Origin: Micrasema longulum
Taxonomy: Eukaryota; Arthropoda; Insecta; Trichoptera; Brachycentridae
Length of the DNA stretch: 64,000 nt
NCBI GenBank assembly: GCA_022494885.1
Contig: JAGVSM010001232.1
Span: forward strand, 26,553-90,552
Direction of reading: 5' to 3'
Below the pieces are notes generated by a model. The model was not told the DNA's origin. It worked only from the letters and a program-made list of their open reading frames with translations, and did not search any database. Positions 54,301 to 57,034 of this stretch are shown piece after piece. Both the position numbers and the translations under genes were made by a program. The first letter of the stretch is position 1. Every line of letters begins with the position of its first letter.

Positions 54301-55809
54301 GATGATTCCCTGAACACTTTTTATGTAATCCTCAACCATACTATATTAGGGTTTATTCCTAAGCAGTCAAAAAATATCCCATTTGGTACTCATCTGCCTT
54401 GATCAAAATTTAAAAATAAACACAAAGATTATAGGAGATGGATAAAATAAAAAAACCCACCCGATTACTTAGAATTTTCGATGCAACGGTCACGTCAAAA
54501 AACACAGCAAAAAGAATATTATGCGATATACAATCTAGGCTGGGCCGAATATTTTTATGGATTGCGCTATTCTTATAACAAAAAAAGGGTGTCAAATGGA
54601 GTCAAAACTACGTGTACAAATAAATACTTAATTTGAAAGTCGTCCTCTGTCTACGGATTGGTTTTAAAATTTCAGATTTTTTTTTTTTCAATTTTTTAGT
54701 TGGAATTGATGATTTTGTCAGTAAAGATCATATCTTTATTATCATAGCTAATTAGGCTCGAAATAGTCTTTAACTATCAGTCTTTAACACGACCTAAATA
54801 AGCCTTTGTTTTGACAGAATAGTTGTGGTAATAAGCGGGAACACCAAACTCTGCTCGCGCACCACAAATCATGCTCAAGCCATTTAATTCGCGTTTGGGC
54901 ATATCATTGATATGTATCAAAATCGGAAATTATCAAAAAGGTTGTGCTTGATGCTGATCAATAGAAAGGGGAAATAGTGAGATTGCTCCATTTTTTGTTT
55001 TGCAATGCGCGCAGTCACTGTCACTACCTTTGACTATTAATTTCAATAGATCAATTTACGAAAACACCATCCCTAAAAAAAATAAAGAAATCCACAATAG
55101 TACCAATTTTCAAATAAAGATTTAAAAATAATTTTCAGAATAACTAATGCATATAGAGGCTTTCAGTTTTTTGGAAATTATATGAACTCATGGTATACGA
55201 TAAAATCTTTTCAAAAATTATTCAAAATACACAGAATTTTCACAATGGTTTTCTGGAGAGGCGCTCTGTATTAACTAATATTGTAAATTTTACCAAATAC
55301 GTTTCATTCAATATGGACGACAGAATGCAAGTTGACGTCACTTACACAGATTATTCCAAAGCATTTGATAAGGTGAATAACGGTGACTTATACAGAGTGT
55401 TCATCTTTTACCTAGATAATAGACGCCACTCAATTATAGTTGAAGTATATAAATCTGATTTCATCTCTATTCCGTCTGATGTACCACAGGGAACACACCT
55501 GGGGACACTTTCCTTTAAAGCGTATATTAAATTTATGATATTATTATGTCACTAAGCTACATCGAGTCTCTTAAGCCTAGTAAGGCGCTGATACTCGTAA
55601 TAAGACTGAAGGGTTCGGCCCAGGTTACAATTAAATTTTAGAAGATTTTTTGAATTTGAAAAACTTTTTGTAACCTACCCACAAACACTATGAATTATAA
55701 AACATAAATAAGTTAATAATGTGTTTTGTGTTGACAGGTTGCGCGCGCAGGAAGGGAAGTAGTGACGACGCGAGCTCCGCTGCCAGCTGCGCAAGAAAGT
55801 GACGTGTAG
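6268..55809 (+). CDS. side-like: Sidestep-family immunoglobulin receptor, whole gene (13 exons)
   Basis: Joined exons: 6268-6358, 24882-25298, 39107-39217, 39313-39504, 39735-39886, 40042-40225, 40624-40754, 46410-46569, 49104-49703, 50661-50801, 53349-53444, 53528-53646, 55738-55809. Total 2466 nt, 821 residues plus stop; every junction has GT/AG and compatible phase. Domains: signal peptide (1 to about 26), V-type Ig1 (Cys53-Cys150), Ig2 (Cys202-Cys250), Ig3 (Cys296-Cys362), Ig4 (Cys410-Cys460), Ig5 (Cys504-Cys559), FN3 (about 580-676), transmembrane helix (about 690-713), cytoplasmic tail (714-821). Family marks include LPCDI in Ig1, SPTRN before strand G, a TPINGRAGPY-type Ig2 start, SNVEGD in Ig4, and EPC between Ig5 and FN3. 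Known for the family: Drosophila Sidestep proteins are surface ligands of Beaten-path receptors in motor-axon guidance and synapse pairing. The paralog, expression and use of each exon are not determined here. Confidence 0.88.
6785..6900. repeat. Dispersed ~110-bp repeat, copy 1
   Basis: Shares AAAACATTTTTGAGAAG, AGTCTAGGCATT and CAGGGCTT, and the 'CTGTCATT.GC..GTTT..GTGGCCA' pattern, with 43575-43690. Family unknown. Confidence 0.5.
6900..8490. other. AT-rich intron sequence with one perfect hairpin
   Basis: No coding signal. The notable item is a perfect 17-bp inverted repeat at 7718-7757, listed separately. Confidence 0.5.
7718..7757. repeat. Perfect 17-bp inverted repeat with 6-nt loop
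   Basis: GTTCCAACAGTTTTGTT at 7718-7734 and its exact complement at 7741-7757, separated by AAATAA. No mismatch. Confidence 0.9.
8700..9530. other. AT-rich intron sequence, nothing identified
   Basis: No coding pattern, repeat copy or RNA gene recognised. Confidence 0.5.
9535..10060 (-). repeat. Interspersed repeat family R, copy A
   Basis: On the minus strand it reads GGCAATGTTTGTTTGTGTGTC, TCAGCGAAATG, CACCAGGGTTGCG, CACCCCTGTTGGTGAGAAG and TTTGCAAACAGAATCC, matching copy C at 47620-49060, with a partial match to copy B at 17065-18300. Next to its 5' end lies AAGCATTGCCGGGTTCAGCT, also present at the 3' end of copy B. The end motif suggests a Helitron-like element, but this is uncertain. 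Confidence 0.5.
10060..11220. other. AT-rich intron sequence with a weak hairpin
   Basis: No gene recognised. A GAGACAAGATCTGG arm near 11001 and a CCGGATCTTGTCTTGAG arm near 11064 could fold; the rest is featureless. Confidence 0.4.
11221..12571 (+). repeat. Unknown 1.3-kb repeat, copy 1
   Basis: Matches 28329-29623 along its whole length, from CCATAATAGTAA to ATTAGAAATCGAACCACCCT. Both copies keep a peptide frame near the centre (AEPRMTEQFTYKMISEAIGD, about 11985-12060), followed by a Lys/Arg-rich run (CKKEKRNRF). An upstream block (LADKRKHLRKN, about 11825-11860) is also shared. I do not recognise the protein. No terminal inverted repeat or poly(A) tail is evident. Confidence 0.6.
12575..17058 (+). 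mobile_element. CR1/Jockey-group LINE, decayed, split by a DNA transposon
   Basis: Starts with an ORF1 remnant (IQEYLTQDNTVLFAATRAKA, resembling the baculovirus-FP-type ORF1 domain), then jumps to endonuclease at about 12755 (GGVLVYISNKLISTRR; YTPPNRSADF; FIIIGDFNIS; NIDHHHPPF). Reverse transcriptase is mostly deleted; what remains is ADDLKLYRKIKFESD at about 13555 and NQNDM..NIDKC at 13680. A 2.26-kb transposon interrupts the frame. The ORF2 tail resumes at about 15945 (IIRDLGITLDSKFVFDSHIT; SLVRSKMEHG; SRMCRLYN; RFKRCIHNAF) and the 3' end is (AAAT)n at 17040-17058. Many stops and frameshifts. Confidence 0.75.
13679..15940. mobile_element. DNA transposon with ~36-40 bp terminal inverted repeats
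   Basis: Left end 13679-13715 begins GTGACGCTAAAAATCAAACG; the right end 15901-15940 is its near-exact complement, ending CGTTTGTTTTTTAGCGTCAC. The main difference is a 4-base gap near the inner end. Removing it rejoins the LINE ORF2 around NIDKC. AATGT lies on both sides as a possible target-site duplication. The motif 'AAACRTGGMCATCTCCA' recurs inside both ends (about 13880-13898, 15768-15786). No clear transposase; an 88-codon minus frame (15435-15701) is unidentified. Superfamily unknown. Confidence 0.72.
17065..18300 (+). repeat. Interspersed repeat family R, copy B
   Basis: Shares with copy C (47620-49060) the blocks TTTTTCATCGATT..CTAGGG.TGCATTC, GACATGCAGTTGTC, ATTTGCAAGACA and TCACAATTTATGT. 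It ends AAGCATTGCCGGGTTCAGCT, which also flanks copy A. No coding frame. Confidence 0.5.
18474..23835 (+). mobile_element. Two-ORF non-LTR retrotransposon (LINE), near full length but broken
   Basis: ORF1 (18474-19237) begins MAKRDKLREISNIFEKRMSS, has a coiled coil (SLRARVDSLELRVDVLEAAA) and an RRM-like part (NNVLLLHGADEQ), then frameshifts before ending RDLRPRTVAK. After a 1.4-kb AT-rich spacer, ORF2 shows endonuclease (VCHINAQSIP, VSETWLKPSLP, RGGGVCIYLRE, VILMGDLNT), linker, and reverse transcriptase (VKDYRPISILP, QSGFRAGYSTTTAL, GVPQGGVLSPLLF, HLYADDFTI), then a C-terminal region ending ARLWNHLPSTI and FKSRLKKHLL. ORF2 is cut by at least four stops or frameshifts (about 22187, 22617, 22867, 23060). 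CR1-like group by motifs. That ORF1 and ORF2 are one element is inferred from order and spacing. Confidence 0.72.
20234..20446. repeat. Two adjacent tandem repeats
   Basis: A ~72-bp unit beginning CATGCATTTTCTATAATCTT is present twice (about 20234-20303, 20309-20382). It is followed by a 24-bp unit (CTACTACAATAATTGTTGTT...) present nearly three times to 20440. They lie just upstream of the LINE ORF2. Confidence 0.8.
24185..24312 (+). repeat. Dispersed ~115-bp repeat, copy 1
   Basis: Shares CGTCTCTTTGTCAAGACACTC, ACCAACATGCAAATACTAAA and CACTTTCACC with 52440-52555. Function unknown. Confidence 0.65.
24320..24880. other. End of intron 1, nothing identified
   Basis: AT-rich sequence leading to the acceptor of exon 2; no repeat or gene recognised. 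Confidence 0.5.
24882..25298 (+). CDS. side-like exon 2: V-type Ig domain 1
   Basis: The acceptor is a T-rich run ending TTTTTTCAG, the donor G|GTAAGAAT, phase 1 in and out, 139 codons (residues 31-169). Ig landmarks are GGGADLPCDI (first Cys), VVWYRED (strand C Trp), HWS, RLTLRPAAATDRGDYRC (strands E-F, second Cys) and SPTRNTRVNLQVI (strand G). Residues about 84-115 form a Gly/Glu/Asp-rich insertion between the C' region and HWS, longer than I expect for the family. The exon is very GC-rich compared with its AT-rich introns. Confidence 0.9.
25300..26065. other. Start of intron 2, nothing identified
   Basis: AT-rich sequence from the exon 2 donor to the LINE; no gene recognised. Confidence 0.5.
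26070..27862 (+). mobile_element. 5'-truncated L2/CR1-type LINE (ORF2)
   Basis: The first coding trace is TDFADFLQIK at about 26090. Reverse transcriptase follows: VTPLLKKSQLDVEELSSFRP, ISNLPIVSKILEKI, SPAFDTVEH, STGVPQGSVLGPLL and HCYADDTQIY (YADD intact). The C-terminal part gives MYKSLHNTAPEHL and FTVADPMAWNALPAEVR. The 3' end is GGCGCTATATAAGTTATTC followed by (AAT)n, a short-tandem tail usual for L2/CR1-type elements. Frames break at about 26512, 26839, 27067 and 27190. Confidence 0.82.
27870..28328. other. Intron 2 spacer, nothing identified
   Basis: AT-rich; no repeat copy or gene recognised. Confidence 0.45.
28329..29623 (+). repeat. Unknown 1.3-kb repeat, copy 2
   Basis: Second copy of the repeat at 11221-12571, same orientation. 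It keeps the frame with AEPRMTEQFTYKMISEAIGD (about 29005-29065) and the upstream LADKRKH block (about 28850-28870). It ends ATTAGAAATCGAACCACCCT. Small indels differ between the copies, so both are old or non-functional. Confidence 0.6.
29625..32180. other. Intron 2 sequence, nothing identified
   Basis: AT-rich with a short (CTA)n run near 29880. Short frames at 31043-31246 and 31505-31690 have no recognisable domain. Confidence 0.45.
32185..32975 (+). pseudogene. Coiled-coil protein pseudogene interrupted by a SINE
   Basis: Without the SINE (32395-32608, including one target duplicate) the frame from ATG 32263 runs unbroken to TGA 32810. It starts MRTISQMAVKMESLEGEIKT, continues LNDLLKALLEIEERKNVIQR and ends LVNLERGSQTDKN. 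In-frame coding character continues upstream past one TAG (SQKYHIAKLTPKF) and downstream past stops in another frame (SRAYADLTLSRQK; DLREELDLRKANGEE). This suggests a longer charged coiled-coil protein, now broken. I do not recognise it. Confidence 0.5.
32395..32586 (+). repeat. tRNA-derived SINE, family I, copy 1, with 22-bp target duplication
   Basis: Starts AATCGGGTTGTGGTCCTGTG, with A-box-like GTGGCTAGCGTTGCGG and B-box GAGGTTCGAATCC, then a body with CAACTCGTTGAAAATGGC. It is flanked by identical 22-bp copies of the target (32373-32394 and 32587-32608). Two more copies lie at 44676-44866 (+) and 46842-47032 (-). Confidence 0.82.
33040..33440. repeat. Inverted-repeat (foldback) element
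   Basis: An arm at 33052-33095 (GATAACCAACTAGTTTCGGA, then AAATACTATGCC) is matched in reverse by 33393-33428 (GGCATAGTATTTGCCGAAAC, then AAATTGGTTAT). About 300 bp of AT-rich sequence lies between. Looks like a small MITE or foldback. Confidence 0.5.
33498..33905 (+). mobile_element. LINE C-terminal fragment (RTE-like group)
   Basis: Coding traces in shifting frames: MTEILDIFERKILPRICEP, NNQWRIRYN, KWAGHE, RVPKRLMSGHPGGKRLRGRP, RLRWVDEARKDGA, then AAEDRTE- and VARSQG-like ends. This is the conserved C-terminus after the reverse transcriptase of a LINE group common in arthropods. Confidence 0.65.
34075..34135 (+). mobile_element. Tiny reverse-transcriptase fragment
   Basis: Reads RQHVDTVYTDFSKAFNRVS, the conserved 'VDVIYTDFSKAFD.V' block of CR1/Jockey-group reverse transcriptase. 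Nothing else of the element is visible nearby. Confidence 0.6.
34150..35080. other. Intron 2 sequence, nothing identified
   Basis: AT-rich; no gene or repeat copy recognised. Confidence 0.45.
35085..37975 (-). mobile_element. RTE-like LINE, minus strand, interrupted and broken
   Basis: From its 5' side (right): endonuclease (VILAGDLNGWVGTRRDGMEL, 37640; SIIDYVVIDSRFKPVIVETR, 37430), linker (WKKYFEEVYKTHTGN, 36770), reverse transcriptase (NAAKYMKNGKAQGYNNIGTE, 36650; AFVDLQKAFGRIDRDKLW, 36220; IPKGVKQGRVMSPWLFNIYI, 36020). A different LINE tail is inserted at about 35783-35935, just before FLYADDAV. The rest follows (MNVDKSKVMIFERN; KGVLRWFGYVERMD; YRKRGRPKKTW; NRRACMRRCMNVEEARCVG; RVLWRSIISAHPYGETA) and the 3' end is (CAAA)n seen on the + strand at 35090-35122. 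A segment is deleted between GALKSTLGNK and the C-terminus. The 3' GTTTCCCCGTAGGGGTGGGC context is familiar from lepidopteran genomes. Confidence 0.82.
35783..35935 (+). mobile_element. Inserted LINE 3' end (5'-truncated copy)
   Basis: Coding trace TKQKTQTTFTKDVKNIIINS, then a 3' UTR ACCCGTAAGGGTTTATCAAT and a (TAAA)/poly(A) tail. It belongs to the same family as the minus-strand piece at 38200-38620 (TQTNFSKNVKNIILN). It sits inside the RTE-like reverse transcriptase, in the opposite direction. Confidence 0.65.
38200..38620 (-). mobile_element. LINE ORF2 C-terminal fragment
   Basis: Minus-strand reading: LLWGTGYKNDINRLQRQQNK, ILKFMYDLPYLTATRELFEQ, QLNISELFQLES (stop), KCIHKLATN, SRLINQGLKLYNKLPDKTKQ, NFSKNVKNIIL. 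Only one in-frame stop is seen before the 3' part, so it is younger than most pieces here. Confidence 0.68.
38640..39106. other. End of intron 2, nothing identified
   Basis: AT-rich sequence up to the exon 3 acceptor; no gene recognised. Confidence 0.45.
39107..39217 (+). CDS. side-like exon 3: Ig domain 2, first half
   Basis: Acceptor TTCTGTTTTAG, donor G|GTAACTC, phase 1 to 1, residues 170-206. It reads EAVGTPTITNEGGTPINGRA followed by GPYKEGDTPSLVC, the usual Side-family entry into Ig2 with its first cysteine (Cys202). The intron to exon 4 is only 95 bases, in contrast to the 13.8-kb intron before this exon. Confidence 0.88.
39313..39504 (+). CDS. side-like exon 4: Ig domain 2, second half
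   Basis: The acceptor is GTCGCTAG, the donor T|GTGAGT, phase 1 to 1, 64 codons (residues 207-270). It supplies PPATVRWYRGARLL (strand C Trp), LTRADLLAPLSCHASNS (strand F, Cys250) and TTTVLVDMH (strand G). Very GC-rich with many Ala/Gly codons. Confidence 0.9.
39735..39886 (+). CDS. side-like exon 5: Ig domain 3, first half
   Basis: Acceptor TTTGCTAG, donor AAG|GTTGGT, phase 1 in and 0 out, residues 271-321. It contains LAPVQTEVWVTD, the first Ig3 cysteine (GREQEVACSAGG, Cys296), a PPPSLSLWLKG strand B-C segment, and ends at GEQK. The donor GTTGGT is weaker than a typical GTAAGT. Confidence 0.85.
40042..40225 (+). CDS. side-like exon 6: Ig domain 3, second half
   Basis: Acceptor TTATGCCCAG, donor T|GTAAGC, phase 0 to 1, residues 322-382. 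It carries SSLLRVLLTANSSLHGQKLT (strands E-F), Cys362, and ESFLILNVL (strand G). NESS and NSS are possible N-glycosylation sequons. Confidence 0.88.
40226..40623. other. Intron 6, nothing identified
   Basis: 398-base intron between exons 6 and 7; no repeat recognised. Confidence 0.6.
40624..40754 (+). CDS. side-like exon 7: Ig domain 4, first half
   Basis: Acceptor TTTTCCAG, donor AAC|GTAAGT, phase 1 to 0, residues 383-426. It reads FPPSVNLSLGATLNP, then DIEEGDDVYFECHVLANPPP (Cys410) and KLIWEHN (strand C Trp). The open frame continues into the intron for 120 bases, but the strong GTAAGT donor and the family pattern favour splicing here. Confidence 0.9.
40755..41730. other. Start of intron 7, nothing identified
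   Basis: AT-rich; no gene or repeat copy recognised. Confidence 0.45.
41735..43080 (+). mobile_element. Tigger/jerky-like (pogo group) DNA transposon remnant
   Basis: Begins with a CCTCGATTATTCGCATTTCC / CGATTATCCAGACTGG stretch like the ends of some Tigger elements. Decayed transposase follows in several frames: KSWISSELLKRCYEKPL, KSIVINSCEA (around the catalytic Asp-Asn region, Asp lost), FLPLNVTSLI, TIETLKRLYQKQILRRLLLA and IYIKKTVAIWHAAAENLDSV, ending KWTKSWNKLL. The last block is typical of the C-terminus of jerky/Tigger transposases. The catalytic residues cannot be confirmed. Confidence 0.6.
43100..43570. other. Intron 7 spacer, nothing identified
   Basis: AT-rich; no gene or repeat copy recognised. 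Confidence 0.4.
43575..43690. repeat. Dispersed ~110-bp repeat, copy 2
   Basis: Same sequence as 6785-6900 (AAAACATTTTTGAGAAG, AGTCTAGGCATT, CAGGGCTT), same orientation, with small indels. Confidence 0.5.
44085..44480 (+). mobile_element. LINE ORF1 fragment (baculovirus-FP-like domain)
   Basis: Frames read RANVTINATNIEFITRVLPM and RSKNIVAKLCSRLLKNS, then, shifted, ISGLRKTRGVTTTDIGMPGA, NLIPKNKHLYTRESCKSPPA, KGYTYTWTKYCRIYVRKNNQ. This is the C-terminal nucleic-acid-binding half of the ORF1 protein of CR1-type LINEs, common in Lepidoptera. Ends at TGA 44477. Confidence 0.72.
44676..44866 (+). repeat. tRNA-derived SINE, family I, copy 2
   Basis: TTCTGTGGCTAGTATCTCGG with B-box GGGGTTCAAATCCC and body TTACAACTCGATAAAAATGG; it ends in a poly(A) run. 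It lies 200 bases after the LINE ORF1 fragment. Confidence 0.78.
44870..45495. other. Intron 7 spacer, nothing identified
   Basis: AT-rich; no gene or repeat copy recognised. Confidence 0.4.
45500..46085 (+). mobile_element. LINE endonuclease fragment (CR1/L2 group)
   Basis: Reads QNVTSLRSETKTFLGNLI, CNDHDIIANIESWLTDGF, then (shifted) EGVILATKRNI and LEILSDFNLSDRLW. These are the 'N...LR.K...F', 'D.I.l.ESWL.d', 'GGV..a.k' and 'GDFNL' motifs of an apurinic-type LINE endonuclease, decayed (G of GDFNL lost, several stops). Confidence 0.65.
46090..46409. other. End of intron 7, nothing identified
   Basis: AT-rich sequence up to the exon 8 acceptor; no element recognised. Confidence 0.45.
46410..46569 (+). 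CDS. side-like exon 8: Ig domain 4, second half
   Basis: Acceptor TGGTATCAG, donor T|GTAAGA, phase 0 to 1, residues 427-479. It gives GRPLSADPKAGVTMSGGNLV, then AAGGYSCSASNVEGD (Cys460), the SNVEGD motif typical of Side Ig4. Exons 7 and 8 are separated by a 5.7-kb intron holding a Tigger-like remnant, LINE pieces and a SINE. Confidence 0.9.
46842..47032 (-). repeat. tRNA-derived SINE, family I, copy 3
   Basis: Minus strand: AATCGGGTTGTGGTCCTGTG, GGCTAATGTCTCGGACTCAC, B-box GTGGTTCGAATCCC, body TTACAACTCGTTGAAAATGC. Closest to copy 1 at its 5' end. Confidence 0.8.
47035..47600. other. Intron 8 spacer, nothing identified
   Basis: AT-rich; no gene or repeat copy recognised. Confidence 0.4.
47620..49060 (+). 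repeat. Interspersed repeat family R, copy C
   Basis: Begins AAAGGCAATGTTTGTATG and TTTGTCCTCGATAGG, continues CACCCTTGTTGGAG and TTTGCAAACAGAATTCC, and ends near ACATGCAGTTGTCTTTG and TCCTAACAATTTATGT. It matches copies A and B. A LINE-like 3' tail ending (AAAT)n at 47885-48095 interrupts it. The copy ends about 45 bases before exon 9. Confidence 0.55.
49104..49703 (+). CDS. side-like exon 9: Ig domain 5 plus fibronectin III
   Basis: Acceptor AATTTGCAG, donor G|GTAGTC, phase 1 to 1, 200 codons (residues 480-679). Ig5 shows FKPVC, TYGVGRQERVQLVCEVEA (Cys504), SFSWALNN, and DADYGTALCWASNLVGRQ (Cys559). FN3 follows from AARPHAPADCALAN through QRFQLEVWERG to LLLYAHNSRGRSPS. One exon holding Ig5 and FN3 together is how I recall Side genes. 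It is the most GC-rich stretch of the window, so all six frames look open; only this one has the domain pattern. Confidence 0.93.
49704..50660. other. Intron 9, nothing identified
   Basis: 957-base AT-rich intron between the FN3 and transmembrane exons; no element recognised. Confidence 0.5.
50661..50801 (+). CDS. side-like exon 10: transmembrane segment
   Basis: Acceptor AAATTTGCAG, donor G|GTACTA, phase 1 to 1, residues 680-726. A short stalk (DENAIVMDKAW) is followed by about 24 apolar residues (VAGVCGGVVVALLLLILCAA) and a basic stop-transfer KLRQRSGYR. It sits directly after FN3, as expected for a type I receptor. Confidence 0.88.
50955..51310 (-). mobile_element. LINE ORF2 C-terminal fragment (zinc-finger tail)
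   Basis: Minus strand at 51300-51180 reads NVTSHGGFMSYLHRFKLSEI, then DSCPCNEETLQDVPH, the 'TGHG.F..YL.R......C.C' motif at the end of R1/I/Jockey-type ORF2. A second piece (TDRLLLKSFERFPLHVSKC, about 51050-50970) continues it after a short unrelated gap. Confidence 0.62.
51315..51960. other. Intron 10 spacer, nothing identified
   Basis: AT-rich; no gene or repeat copy recognised. Confidence 0.4.
51965..52110 (+). repeat. tRNA-derived SINE, family II, diverged copy
   Basis: CTGCAGTGCTGGTTAGACGA, CTTGGAAACTGTCGTGGATT, degenerate B-box GGATTTGACCC, CAATTGC and poly(A), then TTGTGGTGTATTTTTTA shared with 56818-57030. Confidence 0.55.
52440..52555 (+). repeat. Dispersed ~115-bp repeat, copy 2
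   Basis: GTCTCTTTATCATGACACTC, ACCAACATGCAAATACTAAA, CACTTTCACCTTCACCGTC; matches 24185-24312 in the same orientation. Confidence 0.65.
52653..53176. repeat. Long imperfect inverted repeat (foldback / MITE-like)
   Basis: The outer arm 52653-52701 (GATGTGTGGGAG...GGGACTAAATTGCTGAAC) is matched in reverse by 53127-53176 (GTTCAGCAATTTAGCACTTCC...CTCCCACACAT). A second inner match pairs GGAGAATATTATT near 52732 with AATAATACTCTCC near 53047. Non-coding. Confidence 0.62.
53349..53444 (+). CDS. side-like exon 11: cytoplasmic tail
   Basis: Acceptor AATTTCAG, donor G|GTATGA, phase 1 to 1, residues 727-758. It begins VSTNKPKTATRSELQQQSLH and ends PDVVPLNK. It is hydrophilic, with no fold I recognise. 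Phase fits both neighbours, and the intron after it is only 83 bases. Confidence 0.82.
53528..53646 (+). CDS. side-like exon 12: cytoplasmic tail, proline-rich
   Basis: Acceptor TTTCAG, phase 1 in. It reads GGEHKVIMEEHSERTDGAES, then LLPRPPPYSRVPPLL. The PPPY is a WW-domain-type motif. The favoured donor is CTACCG|GTACAA at 53647 (phase 0), leading to exon 13. Without splicing there the frame stays open to a TGA at 53716-53718, giving a different tail. Confidence 0.8.
53647..53718 (+). CDS. Possible read-through tail of exon 12
   Basis: If the donor at 53647 is not used, exon 12 continues for 23 codons to TGA. This tail is tyrosine- and acid-rich (VQTYDYYSFLK, then DESDDSTYLL), unlike the spliced tail. 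In such AT-rich sequence an open run of 23 codons can occur by chance, so it may only be intron. Confidence 0.35.
   Translation, partial: VQTYDYYSFLKIVDESDDSTYLL
53810..55075. other. Intron 12, 5' part, nothing identified
   Basis: AT-rich; it would be 3' UTR if the read-through stop at 53718 is used (for example AATAAA near 53990). Confidence 0.4.
55085..55550 (+). mobile_element. LINE reverse-transcriptase fragment in the last intron
   Basis: Reads MVYDKIFSKIIQNTQNFHNG, FLERRSVLTNIVNFTKYVSF, MQVDVTYTDYSKAFDKVNNG, IIVEVYKSDFISIPSDVPQG, THLGTLSFKAYI. The 'YTDySKAFD' and 'vPQG..LG.L.F' motifs are typical of CR1/Jockey-group reverse transcriptase. An internal deletion shortens the space between them and the YADD block is absent. 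Confidence 0.78.
55738..55809 (+). CDS. side-like exon 13: C-terminus
   Basis: Acceptor TGTGTTGACAG, phase 0 in, 23 codons and TAG. It reads VARAGREVVTTRAPLPAA followed by QESDV at the C-terminus, a possible PDZ-binding tail. The GC-rich coding block sits alone in AT-rich sequence, and a REVVTTR-type ending fits my recollection of insect Side proteins. An AATAAA lies 68 bases after the stop. Confidence 0.78.
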   Translation, partial: VARAGREVVTTRAPLPAAQESDV

Positions 55810-55876
55810 TTGTCCCACCAAACTGCGAACTATGTCCCGACGCAAATAATCTATCGAACTTGTATGAGTGAATCAA

Positions 55877-55882
55877 AATAAA
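55877..55882 (+). promoter_or_regulatory. Candidate polyadenylation signal
   Basis: AATAAA in AATCAAAATAAAGTGG, 68 bases after the exon 13 stop. It is the first such hexamer after the stop, but the surroundings are AT-rich, so other sites are possible. Confidence 0.4.
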
Positions 55883-55889
55883 GTGGTAT

Positions 55890-56815
55890 CCATTTAAGCT
55901 CAAACTTAGTAAATTTATGAAAAACATTATACAATGTATCGTGATATTAAAATATATAAAACTATGATATTGTACGAAAATTGTATCTTGGCATCGACAG
56001 TGAAGGATTGTGTCAGTTGCAAACAGTTTTTGTGTAGATAATGATTTATTTCCGTTTTCTCTAGTTGATATTTTATTACTGGACAACGAGAGAGGAGGGT
56101 TCAATCAGTTTTCATGATTGTTTTTTAAAAATTTATATTGTATTTTTGTTACTGTCTAATTTTGCGCTTTTTTGTTACGGTTTTTACATTATCTTACTCG
56201 TCGGTTTGGAAGATCCGGTGAATTTCAACCATGGAAACTCCTTTTCTCTGCTCCTGTTTTTGTCTGTCATATTCCTATTCGGATTTTACTCCCGGTTTTA
56301 CTTGGTAGTTGAACAGTAACAAAAATTGTTGAATCACTTTTGATATACTTTTATACACTAATAAAATTGGTTATATTATATTAAGAAGCGTTGGTTTGAC
56401 CTCAAACTTTGTCCTTCTCAACTTTCTCATAACTCATGTACTGCATATTCTCTCTTCTAAGGTCACACCGTTAAAAGTTTGTCAACAGAACTTACTATTA
56501 AAAAAAAGTCGAGTCGATTGATGTCCCTCGCGGATTTTATTAAGACGTTTTTATTTGAAAGATAAGTCCACTGAAACTGAAACACGGAAACCGTCTCCTT
56601 AAATTATTTTGACTTTTTTAATTTTCATAACATTTACTCGTTTCATGACTCGCACAGTGCCTCGAGTTTTTAATGCCCAAAACCTGCCCGACAAAAAGTA
56701 TAAAGCAAAAAATGGCCGCTAATAATGTGACGTATAAGCAAACCTCGAATATGACATGTGTCACAACTCTAACATTTGCTTTGCAGAAAAAATGTGAATG
56801 ACGTTTCAACTCCTA
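55890..56815. other. Downstream of the side-like gene, nothing identified
   Basis: AT-rich sequence after the candidate poly(A) signal; it may include more 3' UTR. An 84-codon open stretch (56065-56319) is Phe/Leu-rich with no supporting pattern. Confidence 0.4.
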
Positions 56816-56817
56816 TT

Positions 56818-57030
56818 AAACAGGCACCGTGGCGCAGTAGGTAAGACGGCCAATTGTGAAACTGGCGTCACGGGTTTGATTCCCGCCAGTTGCAAGAAAA
56901 AAAAATCAAGAAAGATTTTTTTCTCAATTAGTTATTGTGTTGTGGTGTATTTTTTATTACTCCCTTCCATATCCCCTCTATTCCACATGCTGACTAGCCT
57001 CGAAATAGATGCTTAGCGGGTTATTCCTTT
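56818..57030 (+). repeat. tRNA-derived SINE, family II, best copy
   Basis: GGCACCGTGGCGCAGTAGGT contains an A-box (TGGCGCAGTAGG). The B-box is GGGTTTGATTCCC 33 bases later, then CCAGTTGCAAG, poly(A), a body with TTGTGGTGTATTTTTTA, and the 3' end GATGCTTAGCGGGTTATTCC. The tRNA-like part ends without a full acceptor stem match, so it is a SINE rather than a working tRNA gene. Confidence 0.75.
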
Positions 57031-57034
57031 AAAC

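Noticed and set aside
56065..56319. A small membrane protein gene
   Set aside because: Phe/Leu-rich open frame in AT-rich sequence with no homology pattern; probably 3' UTR or intergenic.
56821..56892. A functional tRNA gene
   Set aside because: A- and B-boxes are present but it continues into a poly(A) and a shared repeat body; it is a SINE.
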